From Amborella trichopoda (Eukaryota > Streptophyta > Magnoliopsida > Amborellales > Amborellaceae): DNA of 64,000 bases. Of the stretch, positions 11,128 to 23,904 are shown one piece after another; the stretch's first letter is position 1, and each line of letters starts with the position of its first letter. The position numbers were made by a program, and so were the translations under genes. The stretch spans positions 856,123-920,122 of the forward strand of contig NW_006498137.1 in the NCBI RefSeq assembly GCF_000471905.2, read 5' to 3'. The notes beneath the pieces were generated by a model, which saw only the letters and a program-made list of their open reading frames with translations, did no database searches and was not told the origin of the DNA.

Positions 11128-11670
11128 GAGGCCTCTTTTGTGGGAGTCTTCTCATTTCAAGGAACATATTCACGCCCAAATTCAAATTACGGCCCTATAA
11201 CTGCTTTTCCGTCAATAAGAGAACTGAACTGTGGAAGTTGTATATCTTTGTTTATTTCAGGGCAGCGCTTGAGGTAAAAAGGGTTGGTCATTGGTTATTG
11301 TACTGTGTGTGTGTGTTGTCGTAGTGGGGCATTAGATATCTGATTTGAAGAGTGGAATTTATTAGCCCTGTGAGGCAGTTTTGGGGATAGTCTGCTCCTG
11401 CTGTATTTTTCTTATTTGATGGTGACTTGTGTCAACGATGTTGGGGTTCCTTGGGTTTGGTATGTATTAATGCATTCAGTTTTTAGATAAACGAAGACAT
11501 TTCTTTGAGAGATTGGTTATGGAATTTGAAAGTTGGATTGGAAAGCCGTTTCTGCCACTTTTAGCTTTAATGACTTCACCAGAGTAAGATCTTGAAATTC
11601 TGAACTATTAGTACTGCTTGATCTTTGTTCACTTGTATCTTGAACCTCTTTTTTGTGCATTTGGAGTCTT

Positions 11671-11716
<46 letters not shown>

Positions 11717-11839
11717 GTTNNNNNNNNNNNNNNNNNNNNNNNNNNNNNNNNNNNNNNNNNNNNNNNGAGAGAGAGAGAGGTTGGTTTTGGACATCATGGT
11801 AATTAATGGGTTCTTTAGAACATGGAAGAATGTTGCCTG
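11128..11839 (+). other. 3' flank of eIF2B delta, GA microsatellite and assembly gap
   Basis: The stretch after the stop codon should include the 3' UTR; I see no convincing polyadenylation signal to fix its end. A (GA)n tract starts at 11673 and runs to 11713. It is followed by 47 unknown bases (11720-11766) and more GA. Open frames here are products of the dinucleotide repeat and the gap. Confidence 0.7.
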
Positions 11840-12195
11840 TCTTGAATATATCAATAAACTGAGGTTTATTGAAAATTGGGATTGTTTGCATTTTGCAATG
11901 ACAAGCTCCTTTCATACACAAGGCTACAAATGGCCCTAGCCTAGCTGTTTAGATGGGAAATCAAGCGGCTGAGGTATATCCTTACTTCCAGATCTGTAGT
12001 GTTAAAGTTATACATCCACTGAATTCTACTACCACTACGGGTATTGTGACTTTTTTGTAGCAAATGTAAATGGTTTCTAAAGTCATAGAGATGTATGGAT
12101 TATCTGAATGGTTGATTTGTATCATCTCCAGTGTCAATGTTTAATATTGGATGGTGAAAGTAGGTTTCTTCGTCTGGAGTAGTCACTAACAGATG
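11840..12195 (+). repeat. Dispersed repeat, copy 1
   Basis: This segment aligns by eye with 22191-22444 plus 23723-23812. Shared landmarks are CTTGAATATATCAATAAA, the ATACACA..GGCTA block, TAGATG.GAAATCAAG, ACTACGGGT..TTGTGAC and TTTTGTAGC.AATGTAAAT. This copy is continuous; the other is split by an insertion. The family is unknown and no coding potential is seen. Confidence 0.75.
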
Positions 12196-12199
12196 TTAG

Positions 12200-15100
12200 G
12201 CAAGAGAATGGCTCATGTCATCCATTGCATGGTATAATCTTTGGAACGCTACATGTACTATACTATACTGCACGCTTGAATGTAGGAGATTGTTATTTCT
12301 CGGAAAATTTATCGAAGTACTTTAGAGATGAATGAACTCATATGTTTTAAAATAATTTTAAAAACTCGCATCAAAAGGTATGTGATTGGGTAAAATATAC
12401 AATGATTCTTCTCGTGGGTATTTTGATAGGTTTCCGTTATCTGGTAGGAAACTAATTATTGACGACAATTGATGTGATGACATGTAGCATACTGGTTGTG
12501 CATTAAGATTTTATTTGCCCCACCTTAGATACATTAGCAAAGAATCTGTGAATAGCAATTTTGGATTTTTGTTCTATATGGTATAGAGATTAATTACATG
12601 TAAGGCAACTAATTCTTGATTTGCGAAAAAAAAATTAACACAAAAAATTGTAAAAATAAAAAACTAACAGGAGTTAAATGAATCTCGCATCCTTTACTTT
12701 TTTACTTGGAAAAATTAAAATCAACAAAATAGACAGATTTTATCTGGATCTTGGATATAGAAGAAAATCTTATTATTGGAAATGTATTATGCAAAGATAA
12801 GTTAGTCTTTAATATCACTTGTTGCATATTAGCATATATTCTTTTTAAGCAATAAAATTCGTACTAAACAAATTTTAAAAGCTAGGTAGTATTGAGATCC
12901 TTATTTTCACTTGAAGAAAAAAATTTAGAAATTTATCTTTATCCTATTATGCTTGGAAACATTATTTCATTAAAAACTCATTGTTCAAGGAAAAGTTCCT
13001 AGTATATGGAGATTGAGAAAAATTCAAAGTTATGGTCACTATTGCCTATTGCTTTGTGACGGCTAATGCATATATCTTAAAAATATTTATTTGGAAAGTT
13101 TACAATGATGACCCCTCTATATCCATTGATTATGGCTTTGAGAAAAAGTAGATTACATTTGAAGCCCTAAAAATGGCCATTTGCACCACTTGTTTTGGGG
13201 ATAGTTTTGTAGACCTATCAGATCTTTGGAGCTCCAAATTCCACATTTAGATGTGGTGAAGGTGACTTTGAGGTGTCTCAAATCAAGAATACTTCCAAAA
13301 ATAAAAAAAAATTTTAAAAAAAGAAGGATAAAAGAGAGAGAGTGAGATACTTCGGAACCCTGCTAGAAGTGTTATAGAAAAACCACCTATGATGGGCTGA
13401 AAATCTCATTTCACTTTGTTTATGAAATCTAAAGGTCCAAATGGTGTAGGAGGAGTACATCCATAATTACTCGAAAAATCGTGAAAATAGATGATCAATA
13501 CAATGTGTTACAAGATACATTATTTTTAGAACATAAAATTCTTCCTTATCCATGCATATGAGTTCGAGGATTTCATTTGAAGCATTGTCAAAGCAACCTT
13601 TTTCGAAGGGGTTTTGAGCTGTACCTTACCTCTCACTTGATATAAAATTTGACATGATTCCTTATTTGATTTTTTTGTCGAGAGCAATGGAGTAGTTATT
13701 TTTTTGGAAATGTATAAAATAAGACTATTTATTTTTGTACAAGCTAGTTAATCTCATATTGCCCGACAAAAAAAATAAAGATTTTGAGTCCCGAAATAAT
13801 GCATCTTGCAACATATTATCTAGACTGTCAATTTTCAAGATTTTCATGTGTTTATAGATCTACTTGATTTGAATCATTTTTAGATTAAATTCACAATTAA
13901 AGATGAAAATGGATTATAAAGCCACCCTAAGAATTTTTGACACTAACATTACATCTTATAATAAAATTTGGAAGTGCACCTTAATCAAATTGTTTAAGGT
14001 CACCACCTTATACAAACAACACTCTTATCATATGGCTTCAAAATTTTCAATACGTCACCAACAAAAGGAAATCAAGCACTCGAAAACCTTGATCACATAA
14101 TCCAGCGAATAGACACTCCATTGTCCATAATCATCGAAGGCAATTTATTTAGAGCATTAAAATTCATATTATAAGATTGAAATTGGGGATAACAAAATTA
14201 ACTCAGTGTTTTGAGATCAAACAAATCTATTTGGGGTTTCGTCAAGACCAAATGCACAGCTTACCGTGGGAGGAAAACAAATTACTTACTTAAAACCCGC
14301 ATTAGAGATAGCGAAATCCTACCTGGGCGGGCATGAATATTATGCTCCGACTTGGTAGGATTTTTTCAGTTTAAAATTTTGGAAGCCACCTAAAAATCAC
14401 TATATTATTATTATCAAAAGAAAAAGTTTGAAATTTGAGTTTTTTTAATTCTTATATCTCTATTCAAAAATTATATGGTCTTATTCAATATGGAGAAATT
14501 ATTGTTTTTGAGTGATTTATGCCGGATCTTAAAATTTTAGATACAATACAAAATGCTCGGTTTATAGGCAGAAACTACAAAATAAAGTTGGTCAAGTGGC
14601 TTTTTTTTTTTCAAAATTGTCCCTTGTCAACTTGAATTTTAATTTTTTTTGCTTTTTTTTTTTGTTACTAGGGCAGTGCCCCAAACTTCAACTCTAAAAA
14701 ATAAAAAAATAAAAAAAAAATTCAAAATTCAAGTTGATTGAGTTGCAATGTAAAAAATAAAAAAATAAAAAAAATTGGTTGACCAACAGTATTCTTCAAA
14801 TATCGCTCCCATTGTCTTTTCAACGGACTCTCTTTCTCTCTCTCCAACAGTTTCTCTATTTCATTATAGGCAAAGAAATTTTTTGGTTGCTATCTCTAGC
14901 TCCTGTGACTTAAATTTCCAATTGTGTAGAATTTGATGGATGAGTTTTTTGTGTTATTTAAAATCGTCCATTTGTGTAAGATGAGTGATTATTAACGTAA
15001 GATTCTGACGTATATTTATTAACTCAGACAGAGATGCCTAAGGAAATAATATTCATAGAAGGTAAGGCGAGTAGACCTAGGATGTTGAGTCCTGTATGAT

Positions 15101-16343
15101 GATGGCTTTTTTTTAGAGAGAGAAAGAGTTCTATAGAAAATCGGTCGGCAATGGCCTCTATTAGACAGAGGACCTGTAGAGAGAGAGTCTTACAAGATAG
15201 ACGAAGAGAGTTGAATGAAGTTTGAGCAAACAGGGGAGGTCATTAGAGAGAAAGAGGGGGATGTAAAGAGAATAGAGTTATAGAGAGAGAAAGTAGAGAG
15301 AGAGGGATAGAAAGAGAATAGAGTTATAGAGAGAAAGTAGAGAGAGAGAGGGCTGTAAATAGTATAGAGAGTCATGGAAAAAAAAAATAATTAAAATGGT
15401 TGTGACGTAGTTTGTGCTACTAGCCAGCAGCATCTAACACCCATCTCCGCGGTTTGAGATGGCCGACCGTTTGTTAAACCTTTTGAACAATGAAATGGCT
15501 GCCCTGCCGTATAGCGTTGGAATAGTTGATTTTTGTTTAGGCAATATTTTGGTGATTAATTATGTAATTCAATAAAATATAAAGTTGACCGTTAAGAATT
15601 ATGCTTATAGTTTCAATGGTAGCCCGTAAAAATATTTTGTTTTAATTTTGTTGATTAACTATCTAGAATAATTTTTTGCTTCTTTTTTTTTTTTTTTTTT
15701 GTTAATTTTTTCAAAATTTGAGATTTCATAACATAGATTTGTCTTGAGGCTCACATTCGTTTTTTTTATTCCTATTTCTATTGACATATATTATACTGTA
15801 TGATTTTTTTCTTTATAGCGATTAAAACTTTTTTCTATTTAGTGAATAGTTGAATGTATGACAAAAAATGTAGCTTTCTATCTCATGCAAGTTTCTTTCG
15901 TGTATTTGAAATCATTAATGTTCATTGTTTTTAAATTTTTAAATTTTTTTTTTGTATTTTATGTAAAAATAATGTAATCTATAATAATGGATGATATAAT
16001 TATAAATACAAAGAATAGAAAAAAGCAGAATAATAATTAACCATAGAGATAAATTATAGAGGTAATAACATAAGTTACATTATTTTTCTTGAAGTGACAA
16101 CCTTAAAATGCAAGTCAAATCAGTAAAATAAAAATTCAATTGAAAAAAAAAATCCTCCAATTTTCTTTATTCATTTATGTTTTTTTTATTTTATTCCTTT
16201 CATTTTCTCTATATACCATTTTATAATTTTCAAAATCCAATGCAAAACTGAAAATAAAGAAAAATATCAATACCATAAAAAGAACAAAAATAAATAATAC
16301 CAACATTATGATTAGTTTTGATTTCAAAAGATACTGATTATTG

Positions 16344-16387
<44 letters not shown>

Positions 16388-17255
16388 TGAACATTACATT
16401 ACTTTTATAATTACAACACTGTATTTTTAATAAAAAATATATGATGAAGTATATATAAGATTTAATTCTTTTTCTTTTTAGATACTTGAGTAATTTTTAT
16501 TTTTAATTATAAATTTTGATTGCATCTCATCTAGCTTTTTCTCACTACCTTTCATTTGTACTATGTCGCTCTTGATTCTTCTATTTAAAATAGCATTTAA
16601 AATTTTTTGATCTCCCTCTAATCTTATTTTATCACAAATAGTATATCTGAATTATTTCTTTCTTTTATATATAAATGGATCATTTCGTATTTTACTTAAA
16701 ATTTTAAGGTTCATACATAAAGCACTCTATTTATGAACCAAAAAAACAAGTCCATATAATTAATACATGAACACTGGTTTCTAAAAAATTAATCTTGTAT
16801 TTAGTTTCTAAAAAGCACTGATTTCTAGGTTGTTGAGATCCATTGAAACCAATATAAACTATAATACTAAAAAATAGATTAAAACCCACACAAACAACAT
16901 AAGATTACACAAAACCATCAACCAAATATGCTGATCAAAATGATAAAAGGTAATACACTTATACCTCCAAGAATAGCTCGCAATGAAACAAAAAATACTA
17001 TCCAAGAATAAATCTCTGAGAATAACCAAATTAATTAACATATCATGTATGCAAATAACGCATTTTGAGTGTGTTATTTCAAAATTTAAAAATACTTTTT
17101 TGCATAATTATGTTTTAGTAAAATAAAGTGATAAACAAAATACTCGAGCAACTCAAAAATCATATTAAAAAAAATATTGCATGGAAAGTCACATGAAATT
17201 CATGCATGTGATCTCAATGGTAAAAATCGATCATCAAATCGAGTACAAAATCAAG
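12200..17255. other. AT-rich non-coding region
   Basis: No gene is recognised. The region contains homopolymer runs (14580-14780, 15680-15710), GA-rich stretches (15100-15370 and a (GA)n at 16347-16383), and degenerate dispersed repeat sequence at about 12900-14350 that resembles 44900-46500. Short open frames (13903-14100, 15190-15375, 16859-17041) show no protein signature. Confidence 0.6.
12900..14350 (+). repeat. Degenerate AT-rich dispersed repeat, copy 1
   Basis: Blocks shared in the same order with 44900-46500 include a GCATCTT.C..C block, a CAAGATTTTCATGTGTTTAT-like stretch, TATAGATCTACTTGATTT and an ATTTTTAGA.C.TAAAATTCT block. Divergence is high and the boundaries are uncertain. 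Confidence 0.35.
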
Positions 17256-17259
17256 CAAT

Positions 17260-17820
17260 TGGTGGGTGTTTATTTGCTCAGTTCAGAAAAACGAAGTCAA
17301 TGCCCTATTCTTTCAAAATCGAGCCCCATATCTCGTATTTTCAATGAAAGTAGCACTTGAATCTTTGATTAACTCCATGATCTACAAAAGTCCTAGATTT
17401 TGATTGATAAAAAACCACAAATGAAACAACAATTTGGAGTATGGCGGATTTTTTCAATTCAATTCTAAAAGACTAAGTCGCCGCCCTAATCACCCCAAAT
17501 CGAGCTCCAAATCTCAAATTTTCAACGACATTAGGAGCAGAATCTACTGACTAACTTTATTATCTACATAAGTCATGGATTTTGATTGATTAAAATCCAA
17601 AAAAGAGGCCACAATATGAAGTATAGTGGGTTTTTTAAATCAAATTTTGAAAAACTGAATAGATGCCCTAGTCACTCTAAATCGAGGTCCAAAACTCTTA
17701 CTCTAAATGAAATTGGGAGTAGAATATACTAACTATCTCTATTATCAACAAAAGCCACGGGTTTTTATTGATAAAAATCCAAAAACGAGGCCACAATATG
17801 CACCATGGGGGATTTTTTTC
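17260..17820 (+). repeat. Three diverged ~180-bp tandem units
   Basis: Equivalent points (ATGGCGGATT at 17441, GTATAGTGGG at 17621, CACCATGGGG at 17801) are spaced 180 bp apart. Each unit repeats GCCCTA.TCA/T.C..AAATCGAG, a TTTTCAA.GA-type block and TTTTGATTGAT.AAAA..CCA. A partial unit precedes them. The copies are clearly diverged from each other. No coding potential is seen. Confidence 0.75.
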
Positions 17821-19866
17821 AAAACGCGAAGGACACAAAAATAACGGCTCAAAAAATCAAATTGCGGTGCGTTTGCGGTTGAAATCCTTTATTTTATACT
17901 ATTATATCAATAGTTTCAGTCAGTATTTACTGAAAATTCCTAAAACGGCTAAAAAAGTACAAAAAAGGCTAAAAAGTACAAAAAAAGGAATCCAACAAAA
18001 CCTCAAGGGTTCTGCATAATATAACGGTCACTGATACAAGCCATATCGGTAAATAATAGGCGTTATTTCAATATTTTAACGTTATTTGGGCATTTTTTCT
18101 AAAAACCGATTCCATTAGATAAAAACCGATTCGATTAAATAACAAACCGCCCTGTTAACTTAAAAAACGGCTGGTTTGTGTAGATTTCGGCCGGTTTTGG
18201 GCCGAATTTTTTTTGGGTATGACATATGCCTATCAAAACACTAAAACCGGGACTAACTGGAACCGTGAAGGTCCCGGTTCCATTCTAACCAGCCTATTCT
18301 GATTTGAACTGGCCATTTTTTCAAAATGTAACCTGTAATGTAAAATGGAACCACCTCCCTCACCATTGCTCTATCTAAAACAGGTGATGCTGATTCTCTT
18401 TTATATGATTGATTGATGAAACCGATTTCTCTTTAACATGCAAGAAGGTCATATCTCTCTCTCTCTCAAATTATGTTGCATATTTTCTTCTTGTTTTTAT
18501 TTGTGTTATTTGCTTTTGATCTTTGCGATGGTGAAAAGAAACCCTAAGACAAAAACATTTTGTATACTCTTCCTTTCTTTTCAATAGAAAACGGATTGTG
18601 TCGTTGTTGTTTTTATTTATTTACTCAGCTTCTATTCTTTTAAATGTTACTCTTTCAGTTAATAAAAAGAGAGCCTATGACAAGAAAACCGTGGACCTTC
18701 TTTTTTTTATGAAAGAAAAGTCCTATCTTTTTCCTATGCCATTAAGTGGTGATTATGACTTTAAATTGCAAAGTAGATAGCAGTGGACATAGATTGGATT
18801 TATCATGCAGTATTCTTATCTTGTTTGTTGTTTTTCTGCATGTGGATTTTTATTTGTTAGAGCTAAGGCTTGATCCAATGGATAATTTTAAATAAATTCA
18901 CGCCCCCCACATTGTGATATAAGATAATTGATAAACACTGCATTGCCTTTTTTTATTGAAAAAAATGTTGTTGATATATAATCGTATGTGTTTTATAAAA
19001 GAGCTCGACCACTGATCATGAGCATCTGCTTCACTTGTGTCATTTCTCAAATTCACACCTATCTTAATCCCCACTGAACAATATCTTAGTTTTATTTTTG
19101 TTGAGAACATCTAGCTAGTTATGTTTCTGATGGATCTCTAGGATTCTTGTTTGTTTAAATGATTGGTTGCTATTGAATCTATTGAAATGAGTGAGGGAGT
19201 TGGTGATTAGACTAATTATCTTGTAATGTTGCCAAGCATTGGTTGTAAGGATTGACTCCAATAATATTTCTTTAGGCAAAAAATTAGCTTTTTTAGAATC
19301 ATGCTAGTACTAGTGGTTATTCTCCATTAGAAAACCATGGATATCCCTATTTGGTCTCCTTTTTCTACAGTAAAAAACACCCATAAGAGGAAACCAAGGT
19401 CTTCTTACTGAGATTTTTTTTTCTTTAGCAAGAAAACCCATGAGAACAAACCATGGGTCTACTTATTTGGGCTCTCTCTCTCTCTCTCTCTCTCTCGCTT
19501 GGTCTTCATACCTTGAATGAAAATTTTCATTTCATTTCTTTTCTTTTTTTAGTTTTTAGGGTGGTTTTTTGTGTCTTAAAAAATTGGTCACTCTGTTTTT
19601 TGTTTCTTCTCATGGAAAAAAATTGGGAAAATAGGACAACTATTTAAAAAAAAAAAGAAAACAAAAAGAAATTGAGTTGTCATTTAATGATTTTTTTCCT
19701 TTCTTATGAGAATTTTTAATTTTTCTCTTCCCATGTTTTGTAATCTTTACTGTTTTGTGCAATCCACTCTTGCATCTTCTCAAATGGGAGTTCTGATTCT
19801 TGGTATACGATGAATTAATCTTTGCTTTTTCTTGTCAGTAATGGTTACTTAAATTTCGCTTGTAGA
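17821..19866. other. Repeat-like region without a recognised gene
   Basis: This stretch contains CCGGTT-rich sequence (18090-18320), a CT microsatellite (19472-19497) and several degenerate AAACC(C)ATG-type repeated pieces (about 18664-18720 and 19328-19475). The open frames at 18598-18780 and 19453-19647 have no recognisable protein. Confidence 0.45.
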
Positions 19867-20008
19867 ATTCGTTTACTCCATCAGTTAAATATGCTTCGGA
19901 TAAATGTGAAGAAGATGAAGAGAAGGTCACATTAGCATCTTCTAAAAATTCTGAGCAGCCCTTGTTGCAAAAATCTGTTTTCGTGAAGTCTGGTATCAAT
20001 AAAAAAGG
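19867..20008 (+). CDS. Exon-like segment, unidentified protein
   Basis: An acceptor-like CGCTTGTAG precedes a 142-nt open segment with ordinary coding composition, and a GTATCT donor follows. It reads SFTPSVKYASDKCEEDEEK at its start and is acidic, then Ser/Lys-rich, with no recognised domain. It may be one exon of a gene that includes the segments at 20460-20806, or a relic. The case rests on composition and flanking splice signals only. Confidence 0.35.
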
Positions 20009-20126
20009 TATCTTCTCTAAATACTTTTAGTATCTTCTGTAAAATTTTTGTTTTGTTGTTTTATTTCTTTGTTAAGCCTCCATCTCTCTCCTCAATGTGT
20101 TTTATTTCTTTTTTTGTCCACATGCA

Positions 20127-20165
<39 letters not shown>

Positions 20166-20459
20166 TACACAAATACTTATAAACACAATTATTGTATATT
20201 CCATTCTTAGTTCTATAACCTCTCCCCTCCCCCTGAATCTCTCTATATAAAAATTGGAAATTACTTTCTGGGAAGCTTTTTTTTTTTTTCTCTTTTGCAC
20301 TTCGACATTGGTAATCATGAAAATAACATGTATATCTTGGTTCAAAAAAGAGATATTCAGGAGGGATTTTTATTAGAAATTTTATGATTTTGTTGTTGGA
20401 TATCATATTTATTTGTATTAAGAGTAATTACATGTGTTAATACCTTTTAAATATTGGTT

Positions 20460-20806
20460 TCTCCTTGGAAATGGGCAAGAAGAAAAGACTTCGGTTTGCA
20501 GATAAGAACATTTGGATATCGCCACAACAATGTATGTTTCATTGCAGATCCTATGAGTTTCTCCATTTGGGTTGGTTTGCATTTCAGGACTTGTTATTTT
20601 ACGGGTTATACTTTTCTTTGTTTTTTTTAGGTGAATTTATTCTAATTCATATTGATGACTCAATTGCAGGTTACTTGGAGAGTGGAAGTGAAATTGAGAT
20701 ATATAGCTTCGATATTACTCTCCCATTCCAAGTGATTGATAAAGAGACCGATATCAAGTTATGTCCTTGGAGGGACGATAATAGAATGAAAATTTTAAAC
20801 AAGTAA
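20460..20806 (+). CDS. Exon-like segments with terminal exon, unidentified protein
   Basis: A basic start (GKKKRLRFADKNIWISPQQ) is followed by possible introns, then by an acceptor (CTCAATTGCAG at 20669) and a terminal segment reading GYLESGSEIEIYSFDITLPF through ILNK to a TAA at 20804-20806. The whole of 20465-20806 is also open without splicing. The middle is hydrophobic and intron-like, so splicing is more likely. No family is recognised. It lies 450 bp downstream of the segment at 19867-20008 on the same strand. Confidence 0.35.
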
Positions 20807-20809
20807 CAA

Positions 20810-21640
20810 TCTCTCTATACACGCACACACACAGAGCTAGTAGCTGTTAATTCGTTTTGCAAGTAAACAAAAAACAATGTTAGAACTGTTGAATCTCGAT
20901 GGTACATCTCTCTCTCTCCCTCCCTCACACACACAAACACACACAAGAATTGTTAAGTACCTCTCTCTTCCTCTCTTTTTCTCACACTAAGAAATGTTTA
21001 TGTATGAATATAGGCATATGGAGCATGGACACAAAAATATAACAACTAAAACATGGCTTGATCTCTTTCTTTCTCTCTCTCCCACACACACACACATATA
21101 ATAAAATATACATATGTAAACACAAGATAGACTCTATAACAATGCAAATTTGATATTACTCTCTTTAATGTAGAGATATAAATACAAGGTAGATACTATA
21201 GCAATGCATATTTAATATCCCTCTCTATCTCACACACAAACAAGTGATTCCTAATTTATTTTACACCAAAAAAAGACAATGAGAAACAAAAGTAGAATTG
21301 TTAAATCCCTATGTTTCCCTTTTTGTCTCTTTTTCCTCATATATAAACAGAAAAGTATAAATATAGGCACAATCACTCCCAAAAATATAGAAACTAAAAT
21401 ATATGCAAACAAAGAACGCAAAATTATGGTAACTAAAATATCCCCTTCCCGTCCCCTCCCCTCCCCTCCCCCTTTCCCCCAAACTCTGATCTCTCTCTCT
21501 CTCTCTCTCTCTCTCTTTGTCACACACACATATATACACCCCTATAAATATAGGGACATAAACACAAGGTACATACTATACTAATTTATATTTGATATTA
21601 TTCTCTCTCTCTCTCTCATATTGTTTAAGAATCCATTTGT
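20810..21640 (+). repeat. CT/CA microsatellite-rich stretch with internal duplications
   Basis: Alternating CTCTCT, CACACA and ATAAATATAGG-type sequence recurs at 20810, 20910, 21060, 21220 and 21490, with similar surrounding words (TACTATA..AATGCAtATTTGATAT). It looks like a degenerate tandem array built on microsatellites. Open frames in it are repeat artefacts. Confidence 0.5.
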
Positions 21641-21911
21641 TTTATGGGTATCAAATGGAAGTGTATTTTGCATTGTATATTTATTATAAGCATAAGAATC
21701 CTTGATTACTAAGAATAGTCTTATACTTGATTACTAAGCAAGTCGATGTATAATCTATACCCCGCCTCCTCTTTTCTCTCATTTTTTATGAATAATTTTA
21801 GAGCGTATACTGATCCATTTCTTATTTTTTTGAAAGAAAATCAAATTCATGGCAGTTTTTAGAGCGATTTCCATTTTTTCTAATTTTTGAACGACCATAT
21901 AATGCGTGTTG

Positions 21912-22140
21912 CAGGCTAAGTTAGAGAAAAAGGGGAAACAAGCTCTATTTGTATGATGCGGGCTAAGTTGGAGAAAAAGGGAAAACAAACTTTTGAGGTC
22001 TTGCAAAAAAGAATTGATAAAAAAAAAAAAGAGCTCATGCAAAGAGACTTAAAGCAAGAGCCATTGAAATAAGGCAGCTATTGAGAATTGAAAGACTCGT
22101 CGACGGCATCCTCTCTAACATAAAACCTGTTTTGAAGCTG
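21912..22140 (+). pseudogene. Coding-like Lys-rich remnant with internal duplication
   Basis: After GTTGCAG, the word AKLEKKGKQ occurs twice about 45 bp apart in a partial tandem duplication. The second copy continues through VLQKRIDKKKK. A frame change then gives AKRLKARAIEIRQLLRIERL and VDGILSNIKPVLKLL before a stop. The composition suggests a coiled-coil protein segment broken by a frameshift. I do not recognise the family. Confidence 0.35.
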
Positions 22141-22444
22141 CTATTTTTGTGATGCTATTTCTGATCCTCTTCCCCCCTCCTCATGTCTCATATCTTGAAT
22201 ATATCAATAAATTAAGGCTTATTGAAAATTGAGATTTTTTGCAATGACACCCTCCTTTTATACACATGGCTAAAAATAACCCTAGTTGTTTAGATGTGAA
22301 ATCAAGTAGTTGAGGTATATTATTTTTTCACCCACACTTTTGGATTCATAGTATTGTTAAGGTTACCATCTGCTGAAGTTTTCTACAACTACGGGTGATT
22401 GTGACCTTTTTGTAGCCAATGTAAATAATTTCTAAATTCATAGA

Positions 22445-23722
22445 GGAGCAAGCTTTCTATGCTTCTCCTATAGCATAAAACTTATATGCTTCCCCTTTAT
22501 CCAACCATCCATTCTGAATGGACAGCTAAGATAACCCCAATCACAATGTCATGTCTCTACACTTTTTATTTTTATTTTTTTATATTAATTATTTTAATAC
22601 CAAAATTTGGGTGTCCATTCCTCTCTTAAACTCGTACTTATAAAAAATATTAAAAAATATTATCAATAAAATAAAATGACCTAAATACCCCTAAAACTTT
22701 TAAAGGGTATTTTGGTCATTATTTTTTTTCAAAAAATATTTTTAATATTTTTTTAAGTGCGCCACGTTGAGAAGATGACAAGTCCCAAATTTCATAAAAA
22801 TACAATTTGTAGAAAAAATTAAAAATTAAAATAGAAAAAAATTATATATATCCCCAATATATATTTTATTATACCCTAACTCAATACTATTTTTCCTTGT
22901 ATTTATCGAGTCAACCAATACTTTTTTTATTATACCCTAACCTCAACACTATTTTTTCCTCCCAGTCAAATAGTCAAAGTATTTTGAGACAAATGCCATT
23001 TTTCCCAGTTTTTTCTCATTGTCCTTTTAGACACGTGATCTCCTCTTATTTTCTCTCTCTACCCATCCCCTCTCTTTTTTTGTCTACTCTCTCTCACTCT
23101 CTCTCTCTACCCCCCTCATTCTTCTCTCTATATCACTCACATGCCCATAATACGGTTCGTCACGTTTTTGTGTCGGACCGAATTGTTTTTTTGTGGTTCG
23201 ACACAAAATCGTAACGGATCGAAAAAAAAAAATCAGTCCGGCACAAAACGTGTCGAACGGCATTGGATTCCAATAACTTTCATATAGCCATAATGCGGCA
23301 TTATGGACATGTGAATGATAGAGAGAGAAAGAATGAGGGAAGATATAGAGATAGAAAGATAGACAGAGAGTGAGGGAGGGTAGAGAGAGAAAGTGAGGGA
23401 GGGTAGAGAGGGAGAGTGAGGGATGGAGAAACAGGTGGAGAGAGAAAGGATGGGTGTGAGAGAGAGGGTTTTGGTAATTGGAGAGAGTTTGAGAGAGAAA
23501 TATAAAAAAGTATATTGAAAAGGGGAAGAGAGATAAAAATGACACTTTGGTCTCAAAATGCTTTAACTTGGGGGGTAAATACAAAGAAAAATAATGTTGA
23601 GGTTAGGGTATAATAGAAAAAGTATTAAGGGTAGGATGTGTAGAAAGTTAAAATTGGGGGCATCTATAATTTTCCCAAAAACTACTCTGAGGCGTCGGAT
23701 CTAGATCAAACGATGGGTGGCT
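22445..23722 (+). mobile_element. Nested insertion inside dispersed repeat copy 2
   Basis: This sequence interrupts the repeat. Its outer part begins GAGCAAGCTTTC and ends near GGATCTAGATCAAACGATGG. Within it sits a long inverted-repeat element (22834-23676). A clear target-site duplication for the outer insert was not found. Confidence 0.5.
22834..23676 (+). mobile_element. Foldback/MULE-like element with ~350-bp inverted arms
   Basis: The left arm (about 22834-23200) and right arm (about 23240-23676) are inverted copies. Shared landmarks are the terminal GAAAA(A)TTATA..ATcCCC block, the TATTATACCCTAACCTCAA block, GTCAAA..GTATTTTGAGAC, GA/CT-rich blocks, and a centre with a TGTGTCGGACCG-type word and its inverse. 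A solo right half of the same family occurs at 33500-33856. It carries no transposase and looks like a non-autonomous DNA transposon. Confidence 0.6.
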
Positions 23723-23904
23723 CACTGCATGGATCATTTGAATGGTTAATTCATATCATCTCTAATGTCAATAGAAGAAAGTAGGCCTTCTTTGTCTGGC
23801 GTGGTCATTAACAAAAATTAATTTATATATATTACAGCCTTCTCGTTTTTATAAAATTGACTGTCAAATGACTTAATGTTCAGATCTGCCCCCCTTGGGG
23901 TTCT

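Larger units (their letters stand above)
22191..23812 (+). repeat. Dispersed repeat, copy 2, split by a nested insertion
   Basis: The left part (22191-22444) and right part (23723-23812) align with 11840-12195 in the same order. Between them lies about 1.28 kb absent from copy 1. The junction falls at CATAGAG in both copies, so copy 1 shows the empty site. Confidence 0.7.

Noticed and set aside
11576-11939. Open frames rich in Glu-Arg or Leu-Ser
   Set aside because: They are translations of the GA/CT microsatellite and of unknown bases.
17260-17820. CRISPR-like or centromeric array
   Set aside because: Only three diverged units without spacers; CRISPR arrays are not expected in a plant nucleus, and a centromeric role cannot be claimed from three copies.
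23084-23584. 166-codon open frame on the minus strand
   Set aside because: Ser/Leu/Pro-rich text comes from the GA-rich arm of the foldback element.
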